This document shows positions 47,004-57,956 of a DNA stretch of 64,000 nt, in pieces (the first letter of the stretch is position 1; every line of letters begins with the position of its first letter). Under the pieces are notes generated by a model. It saw only the letters and a program-made list of their open reading frames with translations, was not told where the DNA came from and searched no databases. Made by a program: the position numbers and the translations under genes. The stretch is taken from contig SKCR01049630.1 of NCBI GenBank assembly GCA_019454045.1, positions 186,001 to 250,000 of the forward strand, written 5' to 3'. This DNA comes from Zanthoxylum bungeanum. Taxonomy: Eukaryota > Streptophyta > Magnoliopsida > Sapindales > Rutaceae.

Positions 47004-49152
47004 TGTAAGTGTCCTAGACATGCCACGGGATCTCTAAGCGTGATTCATGTGTGAATAAAATCAAAAATAAATTGCGGAGGACTTACATTGATCGGTTGAG
47101 TTCAAAACTTTTCATGGATGTTGAAGCTTTCAAGCTCATGGGTTAGTATCCCTATTACCTTCACTTGACTCCTATATGTGCTAGCAAGAAAAAAATTGAA
47201 CCCCAAAATCGCCCTCCAAGAGAAGCGAGATTCGGCTAAGAGAGAAAGCAATCGGCCCTTATGATGAGCCAAGGCCAATCGGCAATAATGACCAAAGGCC
47301 TTTCGGCCAATCTACAAAACAGAGGGCATTTGCCTTTTCCTTTTCAATTTTAAATCAGAGGCAATTGCCTTTATTCTTTCAAAAGGAAGACAGTAGCTTC
47401 TCGCCTAAATGAAAGATTAATTGCCCTTTTGACAAAAAGTGAAAAAGAGAGATTAATGGACATTCGGCCAAACCAAGAGAGAGAAATAAAGAATTTCCAA
47501 AATTCATTTTTTTTAATTGATTTTAACTTTGTAGGTATGATGTGTATCAAATTCAATTTAATTTATTACCAACCACTTATATCAATTGTTGACAATTGAT
47601 GTAAGTCATGGGTCTCACCCATTTAATTCCAAATCTAGTTGGCTTACACAACACACTTTGGGCTCGGGTTCGTTTAATTCGATTAAATAAATTTTCCGTC
47701 GTGATGCAATTATCTAATTTAATTAAATAATAATACCCAATAAAATTATTACGGAAGTCGCTAGCGAATTAATTCCAAATTAATTCATTCGCTAGAATTA
47801 AAATCCAATTTAATTCTGCTTTGAAATCCGATTTCATTTAATATATCCAATATATTATTTTAGCCCAAATAAATTAAATAGTAAAATTCAATTTAACTAT
47901 TAAATTTATTTTGCCGATTAATTCCAAATTAATCGCGTTCTCTCTCCTCGACGAATTTAATCCTAGATAAATTCTCGACGCAATTAATTCCAAATTAATT
48001 CTTTCTCTGAAAATTAATCCCAGATTAATTCTTAATTCTTTCTCTGATAATTAATCCCATATTAATTCTTGTCGTAGTCAATCCCAGATTAATTTTCTCT
48101 CTTGATAATTAATCCTAGATTAATTTTCGGTTGAGTCAAATATCATCGGTGAATCTTTGGGATGCGACGCGAGAGATCACTGGATATGTTGGAAGTAAAT
48201 ATGATCATTGGACTATCCGAACACGTGCATACCCGGTACCACGTGCTTACTGATTTACAAGACATGGTTGGGTTCTAGCAAATCAATGTGCCTACCCAAT
48301 TCTCCACAAATATTCTTCTACGGAATACAAGATCTTTGTCAGACGTAGTATACGTAGTATTTCGTATTACGATCTAGTATCGGATGTCACATGCTAGGCC
48401 TGGGGCTGGAATTGTGTCTGCCACGTACGAAGCATATATCAGATCACTAGCAACTAGTCTCTTTATGATCGGAAATTCATGACCTAGTCATACTTTCCTG
48501 ATGGCTATAGGACTTAGAGTACCAGTTCGGTATCCCTGCGTGATCATCATCTCCATATGACTGAAGTGATACTTCCTTCTTGACATCACACCCAATACAC
48601 TACGATTCTCAGTTTACCCAGAAGAGGCTTACACAGAACCTGTTAAAGCCCTGGACGACCAAAACCAAAGCATATTGATTGTCGCAAGTATTAGCGATGC
48701 AAGTCTCAGGTTAAGATCAAATACATCTACCCTGATTCGGATTCCTACCAATGGGATTCCGATGGGTCTTTCCAGAGCGAAACTATTTTCGTACCATCGA
48801 TAAACATAACCTCATATTACACTTGCATGAGTATCCAATACCTAAATATATGAGAACTATATTGTTACGCTTCCATAACATGCACAAGTGTAATACTAGC
48901 CTATTCCGCGTTATCGATATCCAGTCTCGATAATACTACGACTAGGGATATTTAATGATTAAACTTTTATGGATTAATACTGTCTCATATCTTATTAATC
49001 CGGAACTAATCATAAGGACTTTTATCATTTATATATCCGAGTAATCCAATTACAAATGATAAAAGAGCAATTTCCTTTTTCACATAGTTAATTTGTACAA
49101 CAACACCATGTTCTATACAAATAGTGATACTATGGGTCATATATGTCCAACA
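47004..49152 (-). mobile_element. Copia I 5' LTR (2149 bp)
   Basis: It starts TGTAAGTGTCCTAG and ends TATGTCCAACA. It contains the palindrome train at 47655-48135, about fifteen short palindromes in a row. The part 47541-48225 matches the fragment at 16084-16773. Confidence 0.88.
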
Positions 49153-49965
49153 TGCAGCCCCAATCCAATGCAATAATTTGGCCACAATGGAATGTTCTCT
49201 CCTTGTACCACTCAACACATGGCCATGAGGGAGAAACTCTGACTCCATGCCAACAAAATAAAAAAACCTCGGTGGGATGTAACCCGACCTTGAGCCATAA
49301 TCTCAAAGTGGCTTCAGCGGAACGAATGCAGCCCCGGGCCAATGCAATAATTTGGCCACAATGAAATGGTCCCTCATTGTGCCACTCAACACATTACCAT
49401 AGGGGAGAAACTCCGACCTCATGCCAACAAAGATAAAAAAAAAAAGCCTTAGTGGGACATAACCCGACCCCGAGCCATAATCTCAAAGTGGCATCGGTGG
49501 AACGAATACAGCCTCGAGCCAATGCAATAATTTGGCCATAAGGGAATGTTCCCTCCTTGTGCTACTCAACAAATGGCATGAGGGAGAAACTCTGACCCCA
49601 TGTCAACAAAGATAAAAAAAAAGTCTTGGTGGGATATAACCCGACCCCGAGCCCTAATCTCAAAGTACATCGGTGGAATGAATGCAACGCCGAGCCAATG
49701 CAATAATTTGGACATAGGGGAATGTTCCCTCTTTGTGCCACTCAACACATGACATTAGGGAGAAACTATGACCCCATGCCAACAAAGTTTAAAAAAAAGC
49801 CTCAGTGGGACGTAACCCGACCCCGAGCCATAATCTCAAAGTGGCATCGGCGGAATGAATGCAGCCCCAAACCAATGTAATAATTTGGCCACAAGGAAAT
49901 GTTCACTCCTTGTGCCACTCAACATATGGTCATGGGGGAGAAACTTTAAGCTCAAGCCTACAAAG

Positions 49966-50002
<37 letters not shown>

Positions 50003-50560
50003 CCGATGAGACGTAACCCGACCCTAAGCCTTATCTCAAAGTGGCCTCGGCGGAACGAATGTAGCCCCAAGCCAATGCAATAATTTGGTCACATTAGGAT
50101 GTTCCCTCTCATGCCACTCAACACATGGCCATGGGGAAGAAACTTAGACTTTATGCCAACAAAGATAAAAAAAGTCTTAGTGAGACGTAACCCGACCCCG
50201 AGCCATAATCTCAAAGTAGCATCGGAGGAAGGAATACAGCCCCGAGCCATTGCAATAATTTGGCCACAAAGGAATGTTCGCTTATTATGCTACTCAACAC
50301 ATGGCCATGGGGGAGAAACTATGACCTCATGTCAACAAAGATTAAAAAAAAAGCCTCGGTGGCATGTAACTCGACCCCGCGCCATAATCCCAATATGGCC
50401 TCGGCGGAATGAATGCAGCCCCGAGCCAATACAATAATTTGTCCACATGGGAATGTTCCCTCTTTGTGTCACTCAACACATAGTCATGGTGGAGAAACTC
50501 CAACCCCATGCCAACAAAGATTAAAAAAAAGCCTCAGTTGGACGTAACCTGATCCCGAGC
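49153..50560. repeat. About 178-bp tandem repeat, eight copies (element D)
   Basis: The phrase GCAATAATTTGG recurs near 49170, 49345, 49523, 49704, 49885, 50078, 50252 and 50434. Each unit includes TGTTCCCTC, CACTCAACACATGGCCATG, AAAGATAAAAAAAA, GTAACCCGACC and AGTGGC..CGGCGGAACGAATG. The end of each unit is the seed of the 45-bp array that follows. One copy carries a run of over 30 A near 49967-50000. Confidence 0.92.
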
Positions 50561-51480
50561 CATAATCTCAAAGTGGCTTCGGTGGAACGAATGCAGGCTT
50601 GAGCCAATAAACTCAAAATGGCCTCAGCGGAACGAATGCAGCCTCGAACCAATAATCTCAAAGTGGCATCAGTGGAACGAATGCAGTCCCGAGCCAAAAA
50701 ACTCAAAGTGGCATCGGCGGAACGAATGCAACCCCGAGCCAATAATTTGAAATTGGCCTCGACTGAACGAATGCAGCCCCGAACCAATAAACTCAAAGTA
50801 GCATTTGTGAAACAAATGCAGCCCCGAATCAATAATTTAAAGTGGCATCGGTGGAATGAATACAGCCCCGAGCCAATAATCTCAAAGTGGCATCGGCGGA
50901 ACGAATGCAACCCCTGAGCTAATAAACTCAAAATGGCCTTGGCGGAACGAATACAGCCCCGAGCCGATAATCTTAAAGTGGCCTCGATGGAACAAATGTA
51001 GCCCCGAGCCAATAAACTCAAAGTGGCATCGGCGGAACGAATGCAGCCCCGAGCCAATAATTTGAAAGTGGCCTCTGCAAAATGAATACAGTCTCGAGTC
51101 AATAATTTAAAATGACATCGGCGGAATGAATGCAATCCCAAACCAATAATTTAAAATGGTCTCGATAGAACGAATGCAGCCCTGAGCCAATAAACGCAAA
51201 GTGGTATTAGCGGAATGAATGCAGGCCCGAGCCAATAATTTGAAAGTGTCCTCAGTGGAACGAATGCAGCCCTGAGCTAATAATTTAAAGTGGCCTCGGC
51301 GGAACGAATGCAGCCCTGAGCCAACAATCTCAAAGTGCCCTCAGCAGAACGAATTCAGCCATGAGCCAATAAACTCAAAGTGGCATCGGCGGAACAAAAG
51401 CAGTCCCGAGTCAATAATTTGAAAGTGGCCTCGACGGAACGAATACAGCCTCGAGCCATTAAACACACATAATAAACAGG
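50561..51480. repeat. 45-bp minisatellite, about 20 copies, open on the minus strand
   Basis: The unit is CTCAAAGTGGCATCGGCGGA, ACGAATGCAGCC and CCGAGCCAATAA. Since 45 is a multiple of three, a 206-codon minus-strand frame (50521-51141) is made of a 15-residue repeat around LLARGCIRSAEATL. It starts and ends inside the array, so it is most likely an artefact of the period. Confidence 0.9.
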
Positions 51481-51599
51481 CATGCATAAATAACTTTTAT
51501 CTGAGAAATGAAGAATTTTACTTATATTTTTGGGATCTGTTTCCTATCTTACAACTCTTTGTGTATCATTTTAAGAGAGGCTCTATTGAATATATTACT

Positions 51600-53090
51600 T
51601 AGAACCTCAACATTCCAAGTACCCGACCTGACGATAGTCGCTATCAGCGCTGGTCGGCCTTCATAGCCACTTGGTCTATGTACTCATTCAGATATCCATT
51701 TTTTACCAAGTCTTCCATCTGCTCCTGCAGGTCTCTACATCCATTTGTGGCATGTCCATTCATCTTATAGTGCAAACAATAAGCCCTGTTTTTTTCCTTC
51801 TCAATCAGAAACCTCCTTAGGTGAGGATCAAACAATAAACCTTTATCCTGGATTTCTCGAAATATCTGGGTCATGGATCTGATCAGGGGGTGTACAATAT
51901 CCCCCTAATGACATTGTTGACTTGGACAGGCCGCCTCCTATCTCAAATTTGATTATTTTGAGGCATTAGGATGAGCTCTTTTTCATAGTCCGGTATATCT
52001 TGGATCCTCAAGTGGGACCACAATCTCCCGACCCTAAGAGCTCCCTTAAAACTTTCCAAGGCCTCTGGGGATTCGTACGCCCTGACCTCTAATACCAAGT
52101 TGTGATATCAGTCAACAAAACTTTTGAGGGGCTCATCATCCATCTACTTCATCATTCTTAATGACTATATCGACTTCTTCGGCACGCATGCATCTTTGAA
52201 GTGTCGTACAAAAGATTTCCTCAATTGCTTAAAACTATTAATACTTCCCGAGGTCAAGTTCATAAACCACAAACTTGATGACCCGCCCAGGGTTAAAGGG
52301 AACACCTTATAGATGGCTTATTCAGCCATCCCTTGTATTTTCATCAACAAAACAACTTTTCAACAGTAGACTTTGAGTATGTGCTGCCTTTGTAAACATC
52401 CATTGAGGGCATAGTGAATCTCCTTGGAAATCCCATCACCAAAATTTCCTACGTGAAAGGGGACGCTATCCCCATGTCTTGGTCACCCTTTGGTTGTCTT
52501 TTATATTTTCGTCATATTTTTTCATCTCCTTCCTAAACCGGCTCTTCATCTGGTTCTCGGAGCTGTCATGCTTCCAACCTCGGGTTTCCCGGTGCCTTCT
52601 ATGCATGGCACGATGTCCTCCGTAGCTATAGACTTCATGTCCCTCCTCCGGATACCACCCCAAGTCTTTCTTCATGAGGCATGAATTGTTGCTGGAAGAC
52701 TCCGGCGTCTGCCTCCCTTCATCTTCTTCCCATAACTCATCTACTGGTAAGGCTCCAGCAATGACTACAGATTTTACCCCATGAGCAGTTCTCTTCCCAT
52801 TTTCGCCGACCCCGACCAGCCTCTTTCCCCTAGCAATCTCCTACTTTCTTTGATTGGGGCCCATTCCCCCTCTTTCTCTATTTTTCTCTTCCACTCTTTC
52901 TAACTTATCTTACATGATCTTTATAAAGTCCTGAGTTGATTCTCTCTCCTTCTGACCTTCTTCCCTTTCTTTTCGCATAGTTTCCTCCATTTTCTCCATC
53001 TACTACATCGTCGAAGCCTCTGAAGATCTATGGTTCTCGTCTTCTGTCATTGCCTCAATATGTTTATCGCTTTTAGTACTGTTCCCCACA
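51600..53090 (-). pseudogene. Element D gag
   Basis: The best part, 51644-51874, carries the zinc knuckle YCLHYKMNGHATNGC followed by RDLQEQMEDLVKNGYLNEYID. Element C has the same motif (YCVHHNSRGHATDGC, EQMEDLAQNGYLNKYID), so D and C are related. Above it, to about 53090, shorter pieces match the gag capsid-type domain of C in shifted frames. The frame ends just after the knuckle (about 51600), and neither protease nor RT follows; instead the tandem arrays begin. Confidence 0.7.
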
Positions 53091-53100
53091 AACGGTGCCA
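53084..53100 (-). other. Primer binding site of element D (mutated)
   Basis: The minus strand reads TGGCACCGTTTGTGGGG two bases from the LTR; element C has TGGCGCCGTCTGTGGGG at the same place. The two differences are G-to-A and C-to-T. Confidence 0.75.
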
Positions 53101-53102
53101 AC

Positions 53103-53996
53103 TATTGACCGATGATTTTTGTTCCAGGGGTAATTCAGAAAAAACACTCCTCGAATAATTCTCCCTCAACTGTGAATTTGTTTGGTTTGGGGACCAAATG
53201 CAAACTTAGCAAAAGATGAGAAAACACAGACAAACAAGAGGGTTTAATGTGGTTCAGTGGAGTAAATCCAACCTACGACCACGGGCACAAGGGAAAAGAA
53301 AGATTTTATAACGTGGTCAGGTATGACCGACCTGCCTATCTCTCGAGCTCGTCTGACCGATCTCTTACAAGCTCACTCTTACACTTACGTTTCTTGATCT
53401 CTATTACAAGTGAAAATGAAAAGAGAATTAGACAACCCCTTGCAATGATCTCTCGATCTCTTTATATACTAGGGTAAATTCTATTGTTATAAAATCTCAT
53501 GACGTCAACCACGTGAATCTACCATTAATGTGATGGCTCTCTTCCTCAACTGCTCTGCCGAAAGTAGGCATGTCATCTGACATCTCTTTAAACCAAGCTA
53601 TTATTGGCCACTGCCATACGCTACCTCACAATGTCTGCCTGTAACCTATCAACTCTCATGTGATAGTATGTGCTAGAAGATAACTCAGTCATATGTTCCT
53701 GTCACATTAGACCTATTGGAGAATGCGAGTTCCCATACCGGACTTGCGTCTTTTGATCATGATCATTTCATTACCATTCTGACCCGCCCTACCATTCTGA
53801 GGCCTCAACTCCCTTGGCTTCTCTTAACATCTTCACTCCGCGGGCCGGTCGAAAAATGTGAACCGACACCGACCTCTAAGCTGGATCTGACGTCCATGTT
53901 CCTTGGGGTGGCGCCCCTGAACCTCGGGAATGTAAATCTCTTTCATACCCTTCCTTGAGATTCTGACTTTTTAGGGCCCGATAACCACCATCAACA
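53103..53996 (-). mobile_element. Element D 5' LTR (894 bp)
   Basis: On the plus strand it starts TATTGACC, a mutated form of C's TGTTGACG, and ends CCACCATCAACA. It shares GTGAATTTGTTTGGTT, TTTAGCAAAAGA-like and GTGGTTCAGTGGA blocks with C's LTR. The right part equals the fragment at 15233-15571. Confidence 0.85.
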
Positions 53997-54248
53997 TAAT
54001 ATGTTTTAACATAACAACAATTGTAATTTATTTTCTTATTGTAATAATTTTTTAAAATTTTAATCGGTTTTTTTATTTTAATTTTATTATTTAATAATTA
54101 AAATAGATTATATAGATTATATGCCACAAGGAGATTATAATGATTTTATTGTAATAGGTTTATTATTTTAATATATTTGTTATTTTAATTCTATAATTTA
54201 ATAATAATAAATTATATAGATTATGTGCCACAAGGAAATTAAAATTAT
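53997..54248. other. AT-rich spacer with an imperfect duplication
   Basis: This stretch separates D's LTR from the broken end of element C. Two copies of an ATTATATAGATTAT.TGCCACAAGGA stretch (about 54105-54150 and 54210-54245) are visible. No gene is seen. It could be original host sequence or part of another repeat. Confidence 0.5.
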
Positions 54249-54863
54249 TTAACTTAGTTCTACCGACCACTTTACTAGTCTGCCGGAAACTTCCGGCCGC
54301 TGCAGAATTTGTTTTAGGGGGTGATCGGTGTATACCTTGATAGGATGGGCCTGGAAGTAAGGCCGCAATTTCCGAGCTGCCATAATTAATGAAAGGGCGA
54401 CCAGCTCGTGTACCGGATATCGGGTTTCAGCGTCTAAGAGGGCTTTGCTGATATAGTAAACAGGTTTCTGGATCTTGTCGGTTTCTTGTATTAGTACTGA
54501 ACTTACTGCTCGGTCCGAAACAGCCAGGTATAGGTATAATTTTTCTCCCGGGAGCGGTTTTGCCAAGAGTGGGGGCTGCACCAGATACTGCTTTAACTGT
54601 TGGAAGGCTTCTTCGCACTCTAACGTCCAGTCGATATCCTTTTTTGCTTTTTGGATCACTTTGAAGAAATGGTGGCATTTGTCAGTTGCTCGTGATATGA
54701 ACCGATTGAGCGCAGCCACTCTACCAGTCAGACTTTGTACTTCTTTCACTGTCTTGGGAGACTTTAGGGTCAGTATTGCCTGGATTTTCTGTGGGTTTGC
54801 TTCAATCCTCGGGTACTTACCATGTAGCCTAAAAACTTTCCTGAGGCTACCCCGAAGGTACAT
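54249..54863 (-). pseudogene. Element C: RT thumb, connection and partial RNase H
   Basis: The 204-codon segment contains LKSPKTVKEVQSLTGRVAAL, WTLECEEAFQQLKQYLVQPP, LYLYLAVSDRAVSSVL and RPYFQAHPIKVYTDHPLKQI. The last has the RNase H strand with its catalytic Asp. It ends at GRLVKWSVELS, in mid-domain, where unrelated AT-rich sequence begins. It is one frame away from the RT segment; the shift lies at about 54790-54810, between FLGYMVSTRG and IEANPQKIQ. The second RNase H expected for a Tat element and the integrase are not in the window. Confidence 0.8.
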
Positions 54864-55711
54864 TTTTCTGGATTGAGTTTCAGGTTGTGTCTTCTTAAAA
54901 GCTCGAAGGTCCTTTTTAGGTCGTCCATGTGGTTTCTTGGTTCTTTCGACATTGTTATCATGTCATCGACATAAACTAGCATTGTAATGCCGATGAGTGG
55001 TTTGAAAACCTTGTTTACTAACCTTTGAAAGGTTGCTCCCGCGTTTTTTAGCCCGAAGGGCATTACTTTATAGCAGTAAAGTCCCTGATCTGTGATGAAA
55101 GTTGTCTTCTCTTCGTCTGCAGGGCACATTTTGACCTGGTTGTATCCGGAGAAAGCATCCATGAAGCTCAGTAATCCTTGACAAGCTGTGGTGTCTACTA
55201 GCTGGTCTATGTTCGGTAAAGGAAAGCTGTCCTTTGGGCACGCCTTGTTTAAGTCGGTGAAATCGACACACATTCGCCACTTGCCATTATTTTTTCTGAC
55301 CAACACCACGTTTGATACCCAATCCAGGTACCTTGCCTCCCTGATGAGACCTGCCTTTAGTAACTTCTCGAGCTCGGCTGCTATTGCTTTACTCCTTTCT
55401 TGATTGAAGTTCCTTCTCTTTTGCCTGACCGGCTTGCGAGATGGATCTACTGCTAGGCGATGATTGATGAATCTTGGGTCGATCCCAGGCATGTCATTGT
55501 ATCCCCAGGCAAAGACGTCCGGGTATCCTTTCAGGCATTCTAGCAGATCTTGTCGTAGAGACTTGTTCAGGCCTCCCCCTATCTTTATACTTTTTCCTGG
55601 CCCGTAAAGTTCTATTTCTTCTGTCTCCTCAGCTGCAGCGAGTCGGGCATTTTTGTTTGGCAGGGGCTCAGGGCTTCTGTTTTCTTCTTCTTCACCCTGG
55701 CTTCTTTGTCA
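54790..55711 (-). pseudogene. Element C reverse transcriptase
   Basis: Motifs in order are NNGKWRMCVDFTDLNKACP, DSFPLPNIDQLVD, FSGYNQVKM, YCYKVMPFGLKNAGATFQRL and the catalytic YVDD, followed by KLNPEKCTFGV and FLGY. The upstream linker from 55711 (after a TGA) is in the same frame: IELYGPGKSIKIGGGL and YPDVFAWGYNDMPGIDP. Motif spacing is normal and the YVDD is intact. It is translated as part of one long gag-pro-pol frame. Confidence 0.85.
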
Positions 55712-56590
55712 TTTTCGGGTATCTTCTTTGATGCAGAGAGTTTCTCGTGAGAGAGTTGCGAAGCAGCTGCGAGCTGTTTTCTGGGTTCCGCATACGATTC
55801 TGATCCCCTCTCGGGTGGGGAATTTCAGTTTCAGGTGGTAGCAGGACATCGCGACTTTTGTTTTCATCATGAAAGGTCGTCCGATGATGGCCTGGTAACT
55901 GCTCATACAGTCTACTACAGTGAAGTCCGTCATGATTGTCCGGGTCCGGGGATGTATCCCGACAGTTATTACCAATTGTATCCTTCCTAGTGGGATGATG
56001 GCTGATCCTCCGAAACCGTATAAGGGAGTGCTATCGTTGGTCAGGGTTGCATATTCCACCCCTAGGTCGTCCAGTGCTTCTCTGAAAATTATGTCAACTG
56101 CGCTCCCGGGGTCCACTGGGATTATGTCTACCTCCGACCCGCTGATTACTGCCTTGATTATCAACGCATCGTCATGAGGGAAACTTACTCCTCGGGTATC
56201 CTCATCAGTAAACATTATCGGTACCGACCGACTTCCCTGTAGTCCTGTGACCTGCTCTGTTTCTAACACGTCTGGTCCTCGAGTTCTGCTGTAATCTTTC
56301 CTTGACCGGTTAGAGTTCCCGGCAAGTGTTCTTCCTCCAGCGATGATATTGATTTGGCGGCCACGTGCTCTTTGTTTGGCCGTCATGACCTCGTGGTCAA
56401 TGTATTTGTTCAGATACCCGTTTTGTGCTAGATCTTCCATTTGTTCTCGCAGATCTTTACATCCGTCTGTTGCATGTCCTCTGGAGTTGTGGTGTACGCA
56501 ATAAGCCTTTTGGTTCCTTTTGTCCGGGGGGAATCTCATTTTGTCGGGTTCTACTAAGAGGCATTTCCCCTGGATCTCCATGACAATTTA
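55709..56590 (-). pseudogene. Element C gag zinc knuckle and aspartic protease
   Basis: This frame of 290 codons has YCVHHNSRGHATDGC (zinc knuckle) near its N-terminus and a basic linker. The protease begins at KAVISGSEVDIIPVDPGSAV and continues with a flap region (YGFGGSAIIPLGRIQL) and AIIGRPFMMKTKVAMS. The usual active site in this family is Asp-Ser/Thr-Gly-Ser; here it is Asp-Pro-Gly-Ser, which should impair catalysis. The frame is bounded by TAA (56588-56590) upstream and TGA (55709-55711) downstream, both in phase with the flanking coding sequence. Confidence 0.8.
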
Positions 56591-57904
56591 TCCCAGTGGT
56601 TTCTTTAGGGGAATGTATGCATCTTCCCCGACCACATGGTTTACTTGGGTCAGCGCCATTCTCTCTTGGTTGTCTCGGTGCAGTGGTTTGAACTCCTTCT
56701 GCTTCGGGGGTGGTCTTCTGGATTCTCTTTCTATACTGCGGGGGGTGCCCTCCCTTGTGGTTCTTTCTCTGATGGTGTTCCCTTTTCGGGATATTTTCTC
56801 CTCGTTCTCTAATAAAACGAATTTTCGGGCCACCTCCAGGGCGGTTGCGTAGTCCGGGGTGTCTTGGATCCTTAGGTGGGTCCATAGCCTCCCGACTTTC
56901 AAGGCTCCTTTCAAGCTTTCCAGGGCCTCGGGGGATTCGTACCCTTCAACTTCGAGTACCATATTGTGGTATCTTTCAATAAATATTTTCAATGGTTCAT
57001 CGTCTCCTTGTTTCATAAGCCTTAGTTCTCCAATTGTTTTTCTGGGGACACAAGCCCCCTTGAAGTGTCGTATGAATGACTTTCTGAGTTGTGCGAAGCT
57101 GCTGATGCTTCTTGGGGCTAGGCTTCTATACCATAGAATGGCTGGTCCGGCTAGAGTTAAGGGGAATACTTTGCAAATGGCGTCCCATGTTACCCCTTGT
57201 ACCTCCATCAGAAGGACGAAGCCTTCAATGTGGGTTTTGGGATCGGTATGGCCCTTGTATGGCGTCATGGTTGGCATGCTGAATCTTTTTGGGAATTTCT
57301 CTGACTTTATTTCTTCTGTGAGGGGGGACTCATCTTTGCTGTCCTGGACATCCCCTCTGTTTGTATTGGGGTATACTCTCCATTTGACCAGCTTCTCCCG
57401 TAGCCAAGATTTCATGCTGCTGTCTTTGGTTCCATGCCGTCTTCTGTGGTTTCTTTTCTTTCTGTTATCTTGGGAGTGGTGCTTCTCAGGGTCAGTATCT
57501 TCTCGTACTTTTTCGTTATACTCTTTCCCTCTTCTCCGGGTGCTGTGAGGGCTATCATAAGAGGAGTCTGGTGACGATTTGTCATCTTATTCCTCTCATG
57601 TGTCCTCGGTCTGGGAATCTCTCTGCACCACCACGGATCTTACCCTGTAGGGATCCCTCCTCCGGGGTCTGTCGTCCTCACTTGTATCGACAATTCTCTT
57701 TCCTTCAACTATTTTGTTCCTTCGTCGGCTGGTCCCGGCCTCGAATTTTCCGTCGTGCTCTCCTTCTATCTTTTCTAACCGGTCTACTATGGTTTTTAGC
57801 AGAGTTTGGTTTTTCTCCCTTTCTTTCCTAAGGTTCTCCTCGATCTTCTCCATCCAATCTGCCGCCGAGCTCCCTGATGATTGGTGGTTTCCGCCTTCCG
57901 CCAT
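56588..57904 (-). pseudogene. Element C gag
   Basis: The first true ATG is at 57904 (MAEGGNHQSSGSSAADWMEK), 50 bp below the primer site; a longer reading to 57955 would use TTG inside the primer site and is rejected. A coiled coil (EKIEENLRKEREKNQTLL) and a basic, arginine-rich region follow. The capsid-type domain then has CKVFPLTLAGPAILWYRSL, FAQLRKSFIRHFKGA, IFIERYHNMVLEV and ALEVARKFVLLENEE. Stops TGA (57596-57598) and TAA (57587-57589) lie in frame with the rest. Confidence 0.82.
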
Positions 57905-57937
57905 TGTCTCACTACGCGAGTTGCTTTTTGTTGAGAT

Positions 57938-57954
57938 CCCCACAGACGGCGCCA
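57938..57954 (-). other. Primer binding site of element C
   Basis: The minus strand reads TGGCGCCGTCTGTGGGG two bases from the LTR, a site common in plant Tat-like elements. Confidence 0.85.
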
Positions 57955-57956
57955 AT

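Larger units (their letters stand above)
15233..53996 (-). mobile_element. Element D: Tat-like retrotransposon with gag only, host of the whole nest
   Basis: D's 3' LTR fragment lies at 15233-15571 and its 5' LTR at 53103-53996, in the same orientation and clearly alike over about 340 bp. Internal parts in order on the minus strand are the primer site, gag (about 51600-53090), large tandem arrays (49153-51480) and, beyond the nested insertions, a 3' region (15572-16083) with polypurine tract. No protease, RT or integrase was found, so D looks non-autonomous. The 33 kb between 16084 and 49152 are younger insertions. Confidence 0.7.

Noticed and set aside
49967..50000. Long A-run as the poly-A tail of a retroposed gene or SINE
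   Set aside because: Each unit of the 178-bp repeat has a short A-run at this place; this copy is just expanded. No gene or SINE body precedes it.
57905..57955. Element C gag starting at 57955
   Set aside because: That reading begins with TTG inside the primer binding site; the first ATG is at 57904.
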